Shown: positions 46,344-54,825 of the stretch, one piece after another
How positions within the stretch are numbered: the first letter of the stretch is position 1
How the letters are laid out: each line of letters opens with the position of its first letter
Source of the DNA: Arthrobacter glacialis
GTDB lineage: Bacteria; Actinomycetota; Actinomycetes; Actinomycetales; Micrococcaceae
Assembly (NCBI RefSeq): GCF_002909445.1
Contig: NZ_PPXC01000006.1
Location: forward strand, 186,001-250,000
Direction: 5' to 3'
DNA: 64,000 nucleotides
The notes under the pieces: generated by a model
Database searches by the model: none
Seen by the model: only the letters and a program-made list of their open reading frames with translations
Told to the model about the DNA's origin: nothing
Position numbers and translations under genes: made by a program

Positions 46344-46637
46344 ATGTGGGACTGGATCAGCTGCCGGGCACTCATTCTGGCTGTGGTGCCGTTCGTGATC
46401 GCAGGCTCACTCTGGTTCCTGTCCCAGAAGGCCGGAGGTTGGTACGAGCCGGGGTTCTTCCTCATCCTGATACTCTCGAGGCCCGTCCTGGCGGGAATGG
46501 CTGCCTTCGCTGTCATTTTCGCCTTCCGAAGGGAAGACGGCATTCGCAGGTTGGAAGGAGTATCAAAGGTCGCCAGTCTTTCCGCACTCGTTGTATTCGG
46601 CGGAGTGGTCCTCACTGGTTCTGCCGGCATCATCTAG
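46344..46637 (+). CDS. Small membrane protein, unknown
   Basis: A 97-residue protein with about three hydrophobic segments (residues 9-25, 35-56, 75-95) and a short charged loop (RREDGIRRLEG). ATG 46344 is preceded by AGGAGG at 46330-46335, eight bases away, a strong ribosome site; GTG 46338 in frame would be too close. I do not recognise a family. The frame is open much further upstream but without a start site. Confidence 0.6.
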   Translation: MWDWISCRALILAVVPFVIAGSLWFLSQKAGGWYEPGFFLILILSRPVLAGMAAFAVIFAFRREDGIRRLEGVSKVASLSALVVFGGVVLTGSAGII

Positions 46638-46772
46638 TCCCTCTGGATCTAGCTTCCGGTCTTGGAACCTGCCGGGGCCCCGCGATTCAAGTCAAGCAGG
46701 ATCAAAGAAGCGCCGTCGTCCCGCTCGGCCTACAGTGGAAGCCATAAAGCAGCCGATAGAAAGGAACTGATC

Positions 46773-47183
46773 ATGAACACCACTTTCAGCAAAGAGGAAA
46801 AAGCAGCAATGCGTGCAGCCGCGGCCGAAGCCAAGGCCGCACAACAGGGCGCCGACCTGGAAGCGGCATGCCTGGCTGCAATCGCCGAGATGACGGGTAC
46901 GGACAAGGAGTTGGCTGAGACGTTGCATCACCTGGTCAAGACGCACACTTCCTTGGGGGCAAAGACTTGGTACGGCATGCCGGCGTACACAAACACCAAT
47001 GGCAAGGTGGTGGTGTTTTTTCAAGGCGCCACAAAGTTCAAGACGCGGTACGCCACCATTGGCTTCCAGGATGATGCAAACCTCGACGACGGTAATTTCT
47101 GGCCTAGCTCCTATGCCGTGAAAAAGCTGACGGCCGCCGATCAGAAGCGGTTGGTGGCGCTGCTGGAGAAGGCTGTCAGCTAG
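46773..47183 (+). CDS. DUF1801/YdhG-like (iron-chaperone-fold) protein
   Basis: A 136-residue protein. The second half holds TWYGMPAYTNTNGKVVVFFQGATKFKTRYATIG-like features (WYGMPAY and VVVFFQG segments), characteristic of DUF1801 proteins, a frataxin-like fold sometimes annotated as iron chaperone. The first 25 residues form a charged Ala-rich helix. ATG 46773 has AAAGGA upstream. It overlaps the 3' end of the MFS gene on the other strand by eight bases. Confidence 0.78.
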   Translation: MNTTFSKEEKAAMRAAAAEAKAAQQGADLEAACLAAIAEMTGTDKELAETLHHLVKTHTSLGAKTWYGMPAYTNTNGKVVVFFQGATKFKTRYATIGFQDDANLDDGNFWPSSYAVKKLTAADQKRLVALLEKAVS

Positions 47184-48453
47184 ACATACCTGCTGCTGCA
47201 CCCTCCGAACGGTCTACCGCTGCCTGATCCCCAGTGCCGGCTGCGACCGGCGACGATGGATGCACGGGGGAGCGCCTGCTTCCGGTCCGGATGGTCAACC
47301 AGGCAAGGACAGCCAGCATGGCCGCGGTCGTGGTGAGTGCCAGAGCATTGACGCCTCCCCACCCCAACAGTTGGAGCAGGCCCGCGGCGGCGAAGGAGCC
47401 CGCAGCCGAGATGGCGGCAGTTGCCCCGTCAGTGAAACCCTGAAGTTTGGCTCCTCTGCCCTGAGGGTACGACTGGAGCAGGAGCGCCGAGCCTGCGACG
47501 AACAAGATATTCCATCCCACGCCCACCAGGGCCAACGTCACCGTCATGGCCCATCCGGAGTGTGTGATTATCCCGAGGGCGCACCCGCTGGCCATGATGA
47601 AACCACCGGCAACATTGGTTTTGAAGACGCCAAACTTCTTGAGAAATAACGCGCTCAGTGCTGATGGGGCAAACATGCCGATGAGGTGCCACTGGATCAT
47701 GGTTGCGCCCAGGGCAGGGGAGTGCCCCACATGGTGGTTCGCCAAGGGGCCTGTAGCCATGACGAGCGTCATCACGAGTCCGGAACCGGTCAAAACGAGC
47801 ACCGCCTGCTGGAACCGGGGATTACCCGCCCGGTCCCGAATCTTGATGGCGGGGTCATTGATTTCCATGCCGCCGCCAGTGGACGGCGGCATGCTCGATG
47901 CCAAACACAGGGCGCCAACGCCCAGAATGGCTATCAATACGCACGAACCCACAAACGGTTGTTCGGCGGCTTTCGATGCTGCAACGGCGGCGAACGGCCC
48001 CAGGGCGGCAGCAATGATCCCGCCGTACATCACCAGAGCCAAGGCCCGTTCGCGTCTGGCTGGTGGAGCAAATTCGGCAGCAACAAAACGCAGAAACCCG
48101 CCCACGGCCCGGTATCCACCAGTCAGTGCAGTCCCGAGACAAAACAGTGTAAATGACTGGGATGCGACGGCGACGGCCGAAAGGACTCCGCCGACGACTG
48201 CTGTCAGGGATCCGGCCATCATGACCGGCCGGTACCCGAAGCGTGCAGCGGCATGTCCGGCAATGAAGGAACATGCCGTTCCAACCACCACAATCAGGCT
48301 CAGTGGAAGCGTCATCAACATGGGTGTGGGGGCCAGTGACATGCCCACCAAGCCGGTGAGCGTCAGGTCAATGCTGACAATCATGTAGTAGCAGGCCTGG
48401 GCAGCGATGAGGCGAGGCAGTAGATTACGAAAACTGGAAGCGTGGTGGGTCAT
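47176..48453 (-). CDS. MFS transporter
   Basis: A 425-residue protein with about 12 membrane helices, the first near residues 11-35 (LIAAQACYYMIVSIDLTLTGL). The loop FIAGHAAARFGYRPVMMAGS after helix 2 is a variant of the MFS G-x3-D-R-x-G-R-R motif. The middle loop is basic (IKIRDRAGNPRFQQ). It looks like an efflux-type permease. The start is ATG 48453; a longer frame to 48648 crosses the divergent promoter region. The neighbouring GlxA-type regulator is transcribed away from it and may control it. Confidence 0.85.
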   Translation of the reverse strand: MTHHASSFRNLLPRLIAAQACYYMIVSIDLTLTGLVGMSLAPTPMLMTLPLSLIVVVGTACSFIAGHAAARFGYRPVMMAGSLTAVVGGVLSAVAVASQSFTLFCLGTALTGGYRAVGGFLRFVAAEFAPPARRERALALVMYGGIIAAALGPFAAVAASKAAEQPFVGSCVLIAILGVGALCLASSMPPSTGGGMEINDPAIKIRDRAGNPRFQQAVLVLTGSGLVMTLVMATGPLANHHVGHSPALGATMIQWHLIGMFAPSALSALFLKKFGVFKTNVAGGFIMASGCALGIITHSGWAMTVTLALVGVGWNILFVAGSALLLQSYPQGRGAKLQGFTDGATAAISAAGSFAAAGLLQLLGWGGVNALALTTTAAMLAVLAWLTIRTGSRRSPVHPSSPVAAGTGDQAAVDRSEGAAAGMSS

Positions 48454-48487
48454 GCTTCCACAATTCCATTGAGAAAGCTGCGCGGAC

Positions 48488-48505
48488 AGTGGCAAGATAG
48501 CCACT
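48488..48505. promoter_or_regulatory. Palindrome next to the GlxA-type regulator start
   Basis: AGTGGC-AAGATA-GCCACT, a perfect 6-bp inverted repeat ending one base before the ATG of the regulator (48506) and 35 bases from the MFS start. A plausible operator for autoregulation and for control of the divergent transporter. Confidence 0.5.
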
Positions 48506-49519
48506 ATGCAAAAGTATCCTGCCACACGTGCCGGAAGCGGCGCCCACCCAGATACCGGCAAGGGCCGGATCAAGGTTGCAGTCCTGGCCTTGCCGGAAGT
48601 CCTGCCTCTGGACTTTGGCATACCCTTCCAGGTCCTTGGGCGGAACACTCCCGGCCTCTACGAAGTGGCCACATGTTCAGCTGGTGGGCAGCCCGTCCCT
48701 GCAGTGGGAGGCTTCTCAGTGGCCCCGGACAGGGGCTTGGAACTGCTCGCCGAAGCGGACACCGTGATCATTCCGGGCTACACAGCGTCCCGGGAGCCGC
48801 TCCAAGCGGAGGTTCACGCGGCCTTGCGGCAGGCCCATGGGCGAGGAGCCCGCATGGTCTCCATCTGCACGGGAGCCTTCGCCCTGGCCCAGGCCGGCAT
48901 CCTGGACGGGCTGGCAGCCACCACCCACTGGGGATCCGCGGCAGATTTGGCCGCCCGCTACCCGCGCATCGCTGTGGATGAAAATGTGCTTTTCGTCGAC
49001 AACGGCCAGGTGCTCACGTCGGCAGGAGTGGCTGCCGGGATTGATCTTTGCCTGCATTTGGTTCGCAGCGACTGGGGGTCAGCACAGGCGAATCTGACGG
49101 CACGCTCGATAGTTTCTGCGCCCCGCCGGGAAGGCACGCAATCGCAATTCATTGAGCACCGTCCTGTGTATGGGACCTCGGATCAGCCGCGCGACGTCGC
49201 AGCCGCCATGGAGTGGGCCGCCACCCACTTGCACCGGCCCATCACACTGGCGCACATCAGCGCGGCAACGGCGCTTAGCGAAAGGACCCTCGCCCGCAGA
49301 TTTGAGACGCATGCCGGAACTACACCCATGAAGTGGCTGGCGATGCAACGCGTGGAACGTGCCAAGGAGCTATTGGAGACGACGGCGGCCCCTATTGACA
49401 GGATTGCCGCGTCCGTGGGTATGGGGACCGGTGCCAACTTCCGCACCATCTTCAAAAAATCGACATCCCTTACTCCCAGTCAGTACCGGCATGCTTTCAA
49501 CGCCAGCCACGGCAAGTAG
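48506..49519 (+). CDS. GlxA-family transcriptional regulator (DJ-1/PfpI + AraC HTH)
   Basis: A 337-residue two-domain regulator. Residues about 22-190 form a class I amidotransferase-like DJ-1/PfpI domain with the nucleophile-elbow Cys in VSICTGAFALAQAG. Residues about 235-330 form the AraC-type double HTH (RPITLAHISAATALSERTLARRF and VERAKELLETTAAPIDRIA). Such proteins sense small molecules. ATG 48506 follows a palindrome directly. It is divergent from an MFS transporter, a likely target. Confidence 0.9.
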   Translation: MQKYPATRAGSGAHPDTGKGRIKVAVLALPEVLPLDFGIPFQVLGRNTPGLYEVATCSAGGQPVPAVGGFSVAPDRGLELLAEADTVIIPGYTASREPLQAEVHAALRQAHGRGARMVSICTGAFALAQAGILDGLAATTHWGSAADLAARYPRIAVDENVLFVDNGQVLTSAGVAAGIDLCLHLVRSDWGSAQANLTARSIVSAPRREGTQSQFIEHRPVYGTSDQPRDVAAAMEWAATHLHRPITLAHISAATALSERTLARRFETHAGTTPMKWLAMQRVERAKELLETTAAPIDRIAASVGMGTGANFRTIFKKSTSLTPSQYRHAFNASHGK

Positions 49520-49742
49520 TCATTCCGGGACGAGTGTTGTCGCAACTTCGATGAGTCGCGTCCAGGTGTCCGGGTCTTGGGGCTTGAATTCGCGGCCGAG
49601 GGGCGTTCGCCCGAGAACAGCCAATCTCGGCCACCAGCCGGTCCAGAATCTCGCCCTTGACCTTCTTTGAAATATCCCTCCAGCACACCAAAGCGCCCGA
49701 ACATGCACCAGAGATTTCGCCAGCATTTATCACTTCAGGCAC
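49497..49742 (-). pseudogene. Possible transposase/integrase remnant
   Basis: On the minus strand the stretch KKVKGEILDRLVAEIGCSRANA resembles the N-terminal helical segment of actinobacterial transposase/integrase proteins, where a similar 'kgeILDrlv--tGwsR-nA' pattern occurs. Downstream, a different frame gives GREFKPQDPDTWTRLIE. No DDE catalytic block and no terminal repeats are visible. This fills part of the 399-base gap between 49520 and 49918. The identity is tentative, and it may be only chance similarity. Confidence 0.3.
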
Positions 49743-49852
49743 GCCCCCATTTCGAGAGCATCATGAGGCACCGCGTGGGCTTTGGTGGCCAACTTTGTCG
49801 GCCGCATGAAGCCACTCAATGCCACGTCCTGTGAACTACGCCAAAAAAGACA

Positions 49853-49898
49853 TTGACAGCGTGCTGTCATTCGAAGGAGAATGACAGTACGCTGTCAA
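49853..49898. promoter_or_regulatory. Two MarR-type operators forming one 20-bp inverted repeat
   Basis: Arms 49853-49872 and 49879-49898 match at 19 of 20 positions around GAAGGA. Each arm contains its own palindrome TGACAG-N4-CTGTCA (49854-49869 and 49882-49897), centres 28 bp apart. It lies 21 bases upstream of the DJ-1 gene, which is coupled to a MarR gene, so autoregulation by the MarR protein is the simplest reading. Confidence 0.75.
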
Positions 49899-49918
49899 CT
49901 TTGAAGGTAGGGCAACAA

Positions 49919-50533
49919 ATGAAAACTGTGATTCTTTACGCGACGGACACCATGGCGGACTGGGAGTATGGCTATCTCCTGGCCGGATTGACGATGGCTG
50001 AGCAGGCTGCGCCCGGCCGGTTCAAGCTGATGGTGGCTTCCGAGGGTCCGGGGGAGTATGTAACAACCATGGGCGGCTTGCGACTTCACCCCGATCTGCA
50101 GCTCAGCGAGCTGGACCTCGACAACGTTGCCGCGCTCATTCTCCCCGGAGCCGATACCTGGGGCGCCGGCCATGACGCCATTCTCCGCGTGGCCGGAGAT
50201 CTGTTGCTGGCGGGCACGCCAGTGGCGGCAATTTGTGGCGCCACGCTTGGGCTGGCACGAAGGGGGCTTCTCAATGACAGGCCCCACACCAGCAACGCCC
50301 CCGAATTTCTGCTCGGCGCTCACGAGTACCAGGGCGCGGCCCGCTACCTTTCACAGAAGAGCGTCACTGACGGGAACCTCATCACGGCGCCCGCAACGGC
50401 TCCCATCGAATTCGCCAGAGCCGTTTTTGAGCGGCTCGAACTCTTCCCCCAGCCGATGATCGACGCGTGGTACGGGCTGTACACCACCGGAGACAAGAAG
50501 TACTTTGACCAACTGACTGGCGCCGCCGAATGA
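49919..50533 (+). CDS. DJ-1/PfpI-family protein (type 1 amidotransferase-like)
   Basis: A 204-residue single-domain protein. The nucleophile-elbow Cys is in VAAICGATLGLARRG near residue 107, and an acidic residue (WEYGYLLAGL region, Glu18) sits where DJ-1 proteins carry the partner Glu. Possible roles are deglycase, thiol-stress chaperone or sensor. ATG 49919 is preferred; an upstream frame begins in the operator. It overlaps the MarR gene as ATGA (50530-50533), so both are made together under the double operator. Confidence 0.88.
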   Translation: MKTVILYATDTMADWEYGYLLAGLTMAEQAAPGRFKLMVASEGPGEYVTTMGGLRLHPDLQLSELDLDNVAALILPGADTWGAGHDAILRVAGDLLLAGTPVAAICGATLGLARRGLLNDRPHTSNAPEFLLGAHEYQGAARYLSQKSVTDGNLITAPATAPIEFARAVFERLELFPQPMIDAWYGLYTTGDKKYFDQLTGAAE

Positions 50534-51030
50534 GTGAACGGTCCGCCGGCGGCGATGCGCTGACAAACCTGGTCCTGCCGATCTTCGAGCTCAACGGCGA
50601 GTTTCTTGCCGCAGCACGCGACATTGCAGAACCGGCCGGACTCACCCCCGCCTGGTGGCAAGTCCTTGGCGCAACGCTGGATGAACCGCTGACGGTCTCG
50701 GAGATTGCGCGCAGGGTCGGCTTGGGGCTGGCCCGCCAAAGCGTGCAACGAAGTGCGGACATTCTCGTCGAAAAATGCTGGGCCGAGTATCTGGCGAACC
50801 CGCACCATCAGCGAGCCAAGCTTCTGCAACCCACCCCGGCCGGCCGGGAATCAATCATCGGGTTGCGCCATGCGCAGCACCAGTGGGCCGATGCGGTGGG
50901 GAATGCCGTCAGTGAAAGTGAACTGCTGGCCGTGCAGGGAATTATTCAACGCATCATCGCCGCGTCCCGGGCATACCGGGGGGATTCGGTGTCGATCCCG
51001 GATGAAGAATTGCCGGGCGGCCCTGGCTAG
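50530..51030 (+). CDS. MarR-family transcriptional regulator
   Basis: A 166-residue winged-helix regulator. Helices LTPAWWQVLGATLDEPLTVSEIARR and LARQSVQRSADILVEK form the HTH, followed by the wing (HHQRAKLLQPTPAG) and a C-terminal dimerisation helix. It most likely represses the DJ-1/MarR operon through the two TGACAG-N4-CTGTCA sites. MarR proteins often respond to oxidants or aromatic compounds; only one Cys (EKCWAEY) is present, which could be a sensor residue. Confidence 0.88.
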   Translation: MSERSAGGDALTNLVLPIFELNGEFLAAARDIAEPAGLTPAWWQVLGATLDEPLTVSEIARRVGLGLARQSVQRSADILVEKCWAEYLANPHHQRAKLLQPTPAGRESIIGLRHAQHQWADAVGNAVSESELLAVQGIIQRIIAASRAYRGDSVSIPDEELPGGPG

Positions 51031-51125
51031 GGGCGTGGACTGGGCGGTGGCATGTCCAGTCACCTGGCCGTGCGTCCAAGACCTTGAAAGGAGGCGGATC
51101 TCAACCACCAATTCCGCCACGGCAC

Positions 51126-51713
51126 TTAGCGCGGACGACGGCGAAAGACCCGCCACGCACGGCTTGTTCCAATGAAGGCAAGGGCTGCCAGTCCCAGGGG
51201 GAACCACAGCGCGGCGTCTCCGCTCCACCCAATTCCGATGCCCTCAGCTGTGGAGAATACCAGGACGTCTACAAAGAAGAAGTGTGAGCTGAATTCCCCG
51301 CCAGCCTGGTGGGCCACTGATAGCATCCCCAAGGTGTAGGTGAGCCCGAGAATCCAATACACCATCAGTGCTGCCAGTCCAGCCGCCACTCCTGCAGTCC
51401 ACAAAACGCGTTTCTTGGACGTGCCCTCGGCATAGCTGGCGGCCAATTCGCGGGGCTCGCCGAGTCCTGAAATGGCCTCTTGCAGCGTGTGAATGTCAGC
51501 TTCGGCGTCGATGATGTTGCGCAGATCGTTGAGAATCTCCTTGCGGCGGCGGCCGGGGACGCGCCCGTCAAGGAACAGGTCCACCTTGAGCAGGTACCAT
51601 TCGCGCCGCGCGGCGTGGGCCAGTCCGCGTCCTCGTGATGTGTTGGTAGCACGCTGTTCTTGCTGGGGATCGCGCGGGCCTTCCGCATCCAGTTTCTGGT
51701 GGCTTGAATTCAT
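51126..51713 (-). CDS. HAAS/DUF1700-like membrane protein
   Basis: A 195-residue protein. The N-terminal soluble region holds DLFLDGRVPGRRRKEILNDL and TLQEAISGLGEPRELAASYAEG, the pattern of HAAS-domain proteins that partner PadR regulators. Two or three membrane helices follow (residues about 105-130, 140-165, 168-185). The start is ATG 51713, overlapping the PadR stop as ATGA. By family habit the HAAS protein may act in a signalling pair with PadR at the membrane; this is inference. Confidence 0.75.
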   Translation of the reverse strand: MNSSHQKLDAEGPRDPQQEQRATNTSRGRGLAHAARREWYLLKVDLFLDGRVPGRRRKEILNDLRNIIDAEADIHTLQEAISGLGEPRELAASYAEGTSKKRVLWTAGVAAGLAALMVYWILGLTYTLGMLSVAHQAGGEFSSHFFFVDVLVFSTAEGIGIGWSGDAALWFPLGLAALAFIGTSRAWRVFRRRPR

Positions 51714-52087
51714 GACTTGTTCCGATCTGTTGGCTGCTGTGAAGTTTGGCTGGCGGGGGAGAGGCCGCGCTCGGCCACGTCGGCAAGGTCCCGCCACCTA
51801 TGTGCCGCATCGACCCGGGCCAACTGGCCTTGCTCAGTCAACAGGTAGTACTTTCTGGCCGGTCCCGACTGGGATTTCTGGGTGTAGCTGTTGAGCAGGC
51901 CATCGCGCTCGAATCTGCTCAGCACGGGGTACACGGCGCCCGTTGCCAGACCGGCCAGCCCCAGGGCCCGCAGGCGTTCGACCAGGTCGTAGCCGTAGGA
52001 CTCCCGCTCACCCAACAACGCAAGAATGAGCATGGGCAACACGCCGCGCAGCAGCTGGGGGTCGTGTGGTTCGGGAGATCTGTCCAT
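51710..52087 (-). CDS. PadR-family transcriptional regulator
   Basis: A 125-residue PadR protein: LLRGVLPMLILALLGERESYGYDLVERL and GAVYPVLSRFERDGLL form the winged helix, and RKYYLLTEQGQ is the wing motif. It is translationally coupled to the HAAS membrane protein. An imperfect palindrome lies 19 bases upstream (52106-52126). PadR proteins usually repress their own operon and respond to small ligands. Confidence 0.9.
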   Translation of the reverse strand: MDRSPEPHDPQLLRGVLPMLILALLGERESYGYDLVERLRALGLAGLATGAVYPVLSRFERDGLLNSYTQKSQSGPARKYYLLTEQGQLARVDAAHRWRDLADVAERGLSPASQTSQQPTDRNKS

Positions 52088-52105
52088 CCTGGTAGTCTGC
52101 CACAG

Positions 52106-52126
52106 CTATTAGTCAATGAGTAGTAG
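52106..52126. promoter_or_regulatory. Imperfect palindrome before padR
   Basis: A 21-base imperfect palindrome (CTATTAGTCAATGAGTAGTAG has one more base than quotable in full; it pairs in eight of ten positions plus one G-T) centred on 52116, 19 bases upstream of the padR ATG. Possible PadR operator. Confidence 0.4.
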
Positions 52127-52199
52127 TTGTCAGGTTATAGATGGCCAATGGATCAAGAGTGTGGTTGCCTCAAGGGTGAAGTGACGAGGAGGGAACATC

Positions 52200-52748
52200 G
52201 TGGTGGAAATACTTGAGTTTTCCCAGGCAGCCGAATGGGAGTCGTGGCTGACCGAGCACCAAGACCAGCAGGTTCAGGCGTGGCTGCGGGTCGGCAAAAA
52301 GCGCTCGGCCATCGCGCTGATCACCATCGCCGAAGCCGCAGACGTTGGCCTGTGTTTCGGCTGGATCGACGGCCAGCGGAAGGGCCTTGACCAGGACTCC
52401 TTTCTTCAGCGCTACTCACGCCGCAGGGCAAGAAGTTCCTGGTCCCTCATAAATGTCCAGAAGGCCGAGGCGCTGATGGCCGCCGGGCGCATGCACCCGT
52501 CTGGGCTCGTGGAGGTCGACGCCGCCAAGGCTGACGGCAGGTGGGCGGCAGCCTACGAGCCGCAGCGCACGGCCAGTGTTCCGGCTGAGCTGACTGTCGC
52601 GTTGGAGAGTGACCCGGTTGCCCGCGCGGCCTTTGAGGGCCTCGGTCGATCCGAGCGGTACCTGCTGATACTGCCGCTGCTCAGGAGCGTCACCGTGGAG
52701 GCCCGGGCGAAGGCCCTGGCCCGGATCCTTGCGCAGTTGAGCGGCTAA
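52200..52748 (+). CDS. YdeI/OmdA-family protein
   Basis: A 182-residue protein with the YdeI/OmpD-associated pattern: EWESWLTEHQDQQVQAWLRV at the start, CFGWIDGQRKG in the middle, QRYSRRRARSSWSLIN, and a helical C-terminal part with GRSERYLLILPLLRS. The family is sometimes linked with bacteriocin or peptide resistance, but the mechanism is unknown. GTG 52200 has GAGGAGG upstream; a second GTG follows at 52203. It ends four bases into the next gene's end (convergent). Confidence 0.78.
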   Translation: MVEILEFSQAAEWESWLTEHQDQQVQAWLRVGKKRSAIALITIAEAADVGLCFGWIDGQRKGLDQDSFLQRYSRRRARSSWSLINVQKAEALMAAGRMHPSGLVEVDAAKADGRWAAAYEPQRTASVPAELTVALESDPVARAAFEGLGRSERYLLILPLLRSVTVEARAKALARILAQLSG

Positions 52749-53350
52749 TCCAAAGCGTCGGTGATTCTGATGCGAAGGGAGCAAAAATCCGCGGCCGCCC
52801 GCGTCAGCACATCCATTTTCGGATCCACCACGGCCAGGGGTGCCAGCCGGGGAAGCCTTGCATATTGGCGCAGTGCCGAGGCCGCCAAGGCGGACTCCAC
52901 CAGCAGTTTGTCGCCGCCGGTGGCTAGATACTCAAAACGGTGGTCGCCAAAGATGCGTGCAGCCTCCTGTGCGGCACGTTCGGCCACGGCAGCACCGGCA
53001 TCCCCGCCGCGGGACCGGGCCGAGGCGCTGCCCACCTTGTGTGCCAGCAGTTTTCCTGCCACGGCAACGCCCACGGCAAAGCCGCCGCGGCGGGCCAGCA
53101 GTATGCCGATCCGGCGTTCCTGCGCGGCCACGGACACCACCCGCTCCAGCAGGTCCGCCCCGCGTCCTGGGCGTCCATCGTCAGGCCAGGGTGCGCTGAG
53201 CAGCGCGGCTGCGCCGTCGCACATGCGCAACTCCACGCCGTCGTCCGTGTCCTGGGCTAGCTCCAAACCGCCGTGGGCGGCTGAAAACCGCTCCACCCAG
53301 CCGGGCATGCGGGCGGGCGAAACGAATGCAGTGCGGTTTGCGGTGTTCAC
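52745..53350 (-). CDS. acVLRF1-like protein (Vms1-type peptidyl-tRNA hydrolase fold), shortened loop
   Basis: A 201-residue protein resembling actinobacterial VLRF1 (eRF1-like) proteins: RRIGILLARRGGFAVGVA and KLLAHKVGSASARS, then YLATGGDKLLVESAL and VDPKMDVL. Active members carry a loop after KVGS with a conserved Gly-Gly-x-Ser region and a basic stretch; here the corresponding part is SARSRGGDAGAAVAERAA, apparently about 15 residues short. The family member characterised from actinobacteria releases stalled peptides from tRNA. The short loop suggests altered or lost activity. It is divergent from rarA over 32 bases. Confidence 0.7.
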   Translation of the reverse strand: MNTANRTAFVSPARMPGWVERFSAAHGGLELAQDTDDGVELRMCDGAAALLSAPWPDDGRPGRGADLLERVVSVAAQERRIGILLARRGGFAVGVAVAGKLLAHKVGSASARSRGGDAGAAVAERAAQEAARIFGDHRFEYLATGGDKLLVESALAASALRQYARLPRLAPLAVVDPKMDVLTRAAADFCSLRIRITDALD

Positions 53351-53382
53351 GCAGCAAGACTACCGGGGGATAGCCTAGAGGG

Positions 53383-54825
53383 GTGAGTGACCTTTTTAGC
53401 AGTGTAAATGACGGCGATGACGACACGGACGACGCCGGATCCCTCACCTTTGGGGGTGGCACCAGCACCCAGGCTGCCCGGCCCCGCAGCCCCCTGGCGG
53501 TGCGCATGCGCCCACGCAGCCTGGCTGAAGTGGTGGGTCAGCAGCACCTTTTGGGTCCCGGCTCACCGCTGCATATGCTGGCAGCCGGCGGAAGTGCCGG
53601 CGGTCCTGCCGGGCCCGCCTCCGTGATGCTGTGGGGACCTCCCGGAACCGGAAAAACCACTCTGGCGCATGTGATTGCACGCGGTCCGGGCCGCAAGTTC
53701 GTGGAACTCTCAGCGATTACGGCCGGTGTGAAGGATGTTCGCAGGGTCATGGACCAGGCACTCACCGACAGGGACCTGCACGGCCGCACCACCGTTTTGT
53801 TCCTCGATGAGATCCACCGTTTCAACAAGGCCCAGCAGGACGCCCTGCTGCCCGGGGTGGAAAACCGCTGGGTGGTGCTGATTGCCGCCACCACCGAAAA
53901 CCCGTCGTTCTCCGTGGTGGCGCCGCTGCTGTCGCGCTCCATTTTGCTGACCCTGCAGCCTTTGACCAATGCCGACATTGCGGGCTTGCTGGAGCGGGCC
54001 ATTGTTGACCCGCGCGGCCTGGACGGACTGGTTTCGGTGACGGATGAGGCCATGGACCACCTGGTGCGGCTGGCCAGTGGCGATGCCAGGCGGGCATTGA
54101 CCACTTTGGAGGCTGCGGCCGGCGTAGCGCTGAACGAACTGGATCCTGAGGCCACCACCGCCGACGGGCCGGTGGTTGTTGACCTGGACATAGCCGAGCG
54201 GGCCATTGACGCTGCCGCGGTGCGCTACGACAGGGCAGGGGATCAGCACTACGACATCATCAGCGCCTTCATCAAGTCCGTGCGCGGCTCCGATGTGGAC
54301 GCGGCGCTGCACTATTTGGCCCGCATGCTCGAGGCGGGGGAAGACCCGCGCTTCATCAGCCGGCGCATCATGATTTCCGCGGCCGAGGATGTTGGCATGG
54401 CGGACCCCACCGCCCTGCAAACAGCTGTTGCGGCGGCCCAGGCTGTGGCGTTGATTGGCATGCCCGAGGCTCGGATCATCCTTGCCGAGGCTGTGGTCCA
54501 TGTGGCAACGGCGCCCAAATCCAATGCCGCCTACCTGGGCATCAACGCGGCCATCGCCGATGTGCGGGCTGGCAAGGGAACCATGGTTCCGTTGCCGCTG
54601 CGCGACGCCCACTACTCAGGCTCCGCGGGGCTGGGACACGGCAAGGGTTACCTTTACGCCCACGATGCACCCCACTCCATAGCCACCCAGCAATACCCCC
54701 CTGATGACCTGGTGGGACGCAACTACTACGTTCCCACGCAGAACGGGCATGAGCGCGACCTGGACACCCGCGTGGCACGGCTGCGGGAGTTGATCCGTGG
54801 CACGGAACCCGGTGCCAAGCGCTAA
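53383..54825 (+). CDS. rarA: Replication-associated recombination protein A (RarA/MgsA)
   Basis: A 480-residue AAA+ ATPase of the clamp-loader-like group, acting at stalled replication forks. Walker A is [12 protein letters not shown] near residues 83-95, Walker [11 protein letters not shown], sensor 1 AATTENPSF, and the C-terminal tetramerisation domain is complete. The GTG start at 53383 follows a GGGG-rich leader. It is the first gene of the conserved block that continues to rpsD and alaS. Confidence 0.95.
   Translation: MSDLFSSVNDGDDDTDDAGSLTFGGGTSTQAARPRSPLAVRMRPRSLAEVVGQQHLLGPGSPLHMLAAGGSAGGPAGPASVMLWGPPGTGKTTLAHVIARGPGRKFVELSAITAGVKDVRRVMDQALTDRDLHGRTTVLFLDEIHRFNKAQQDALLPGVENRWVVLIAATTENPSFSVVAPLLSRSILLTLQPLTNADIAGLLERAIVDPRGLDGLVSVTDEAMDHLVRLASGDARRALTTLEAAAGVALNELDPEATTADGPVVVDLDIAERAIDAAAVRYDRAGDQHYDIISAFIKSVRGSDVDAALHYLARMLEAGEDPRFISRRIMISAAEDVGMADPTALQTAVAAAQAVALIGMPEARIILAEAVVHVATAPKSNAAYLGINAAIADVRAGKGTMVPLPLRDAHYSGSAGLGHGKGYLYAHDAPHSIATQQYPPDDLVGRNYYVPTQNGHERDLDTRVARLRELIRGTEPGAKR

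Noticed and set aside
43140-53340. Prophage, integrative element or defence island
   Set aside because: No integrase, phage structural gene, restriction, CRISPR-Cas or other defence gene was recognised; the block is merely variable.
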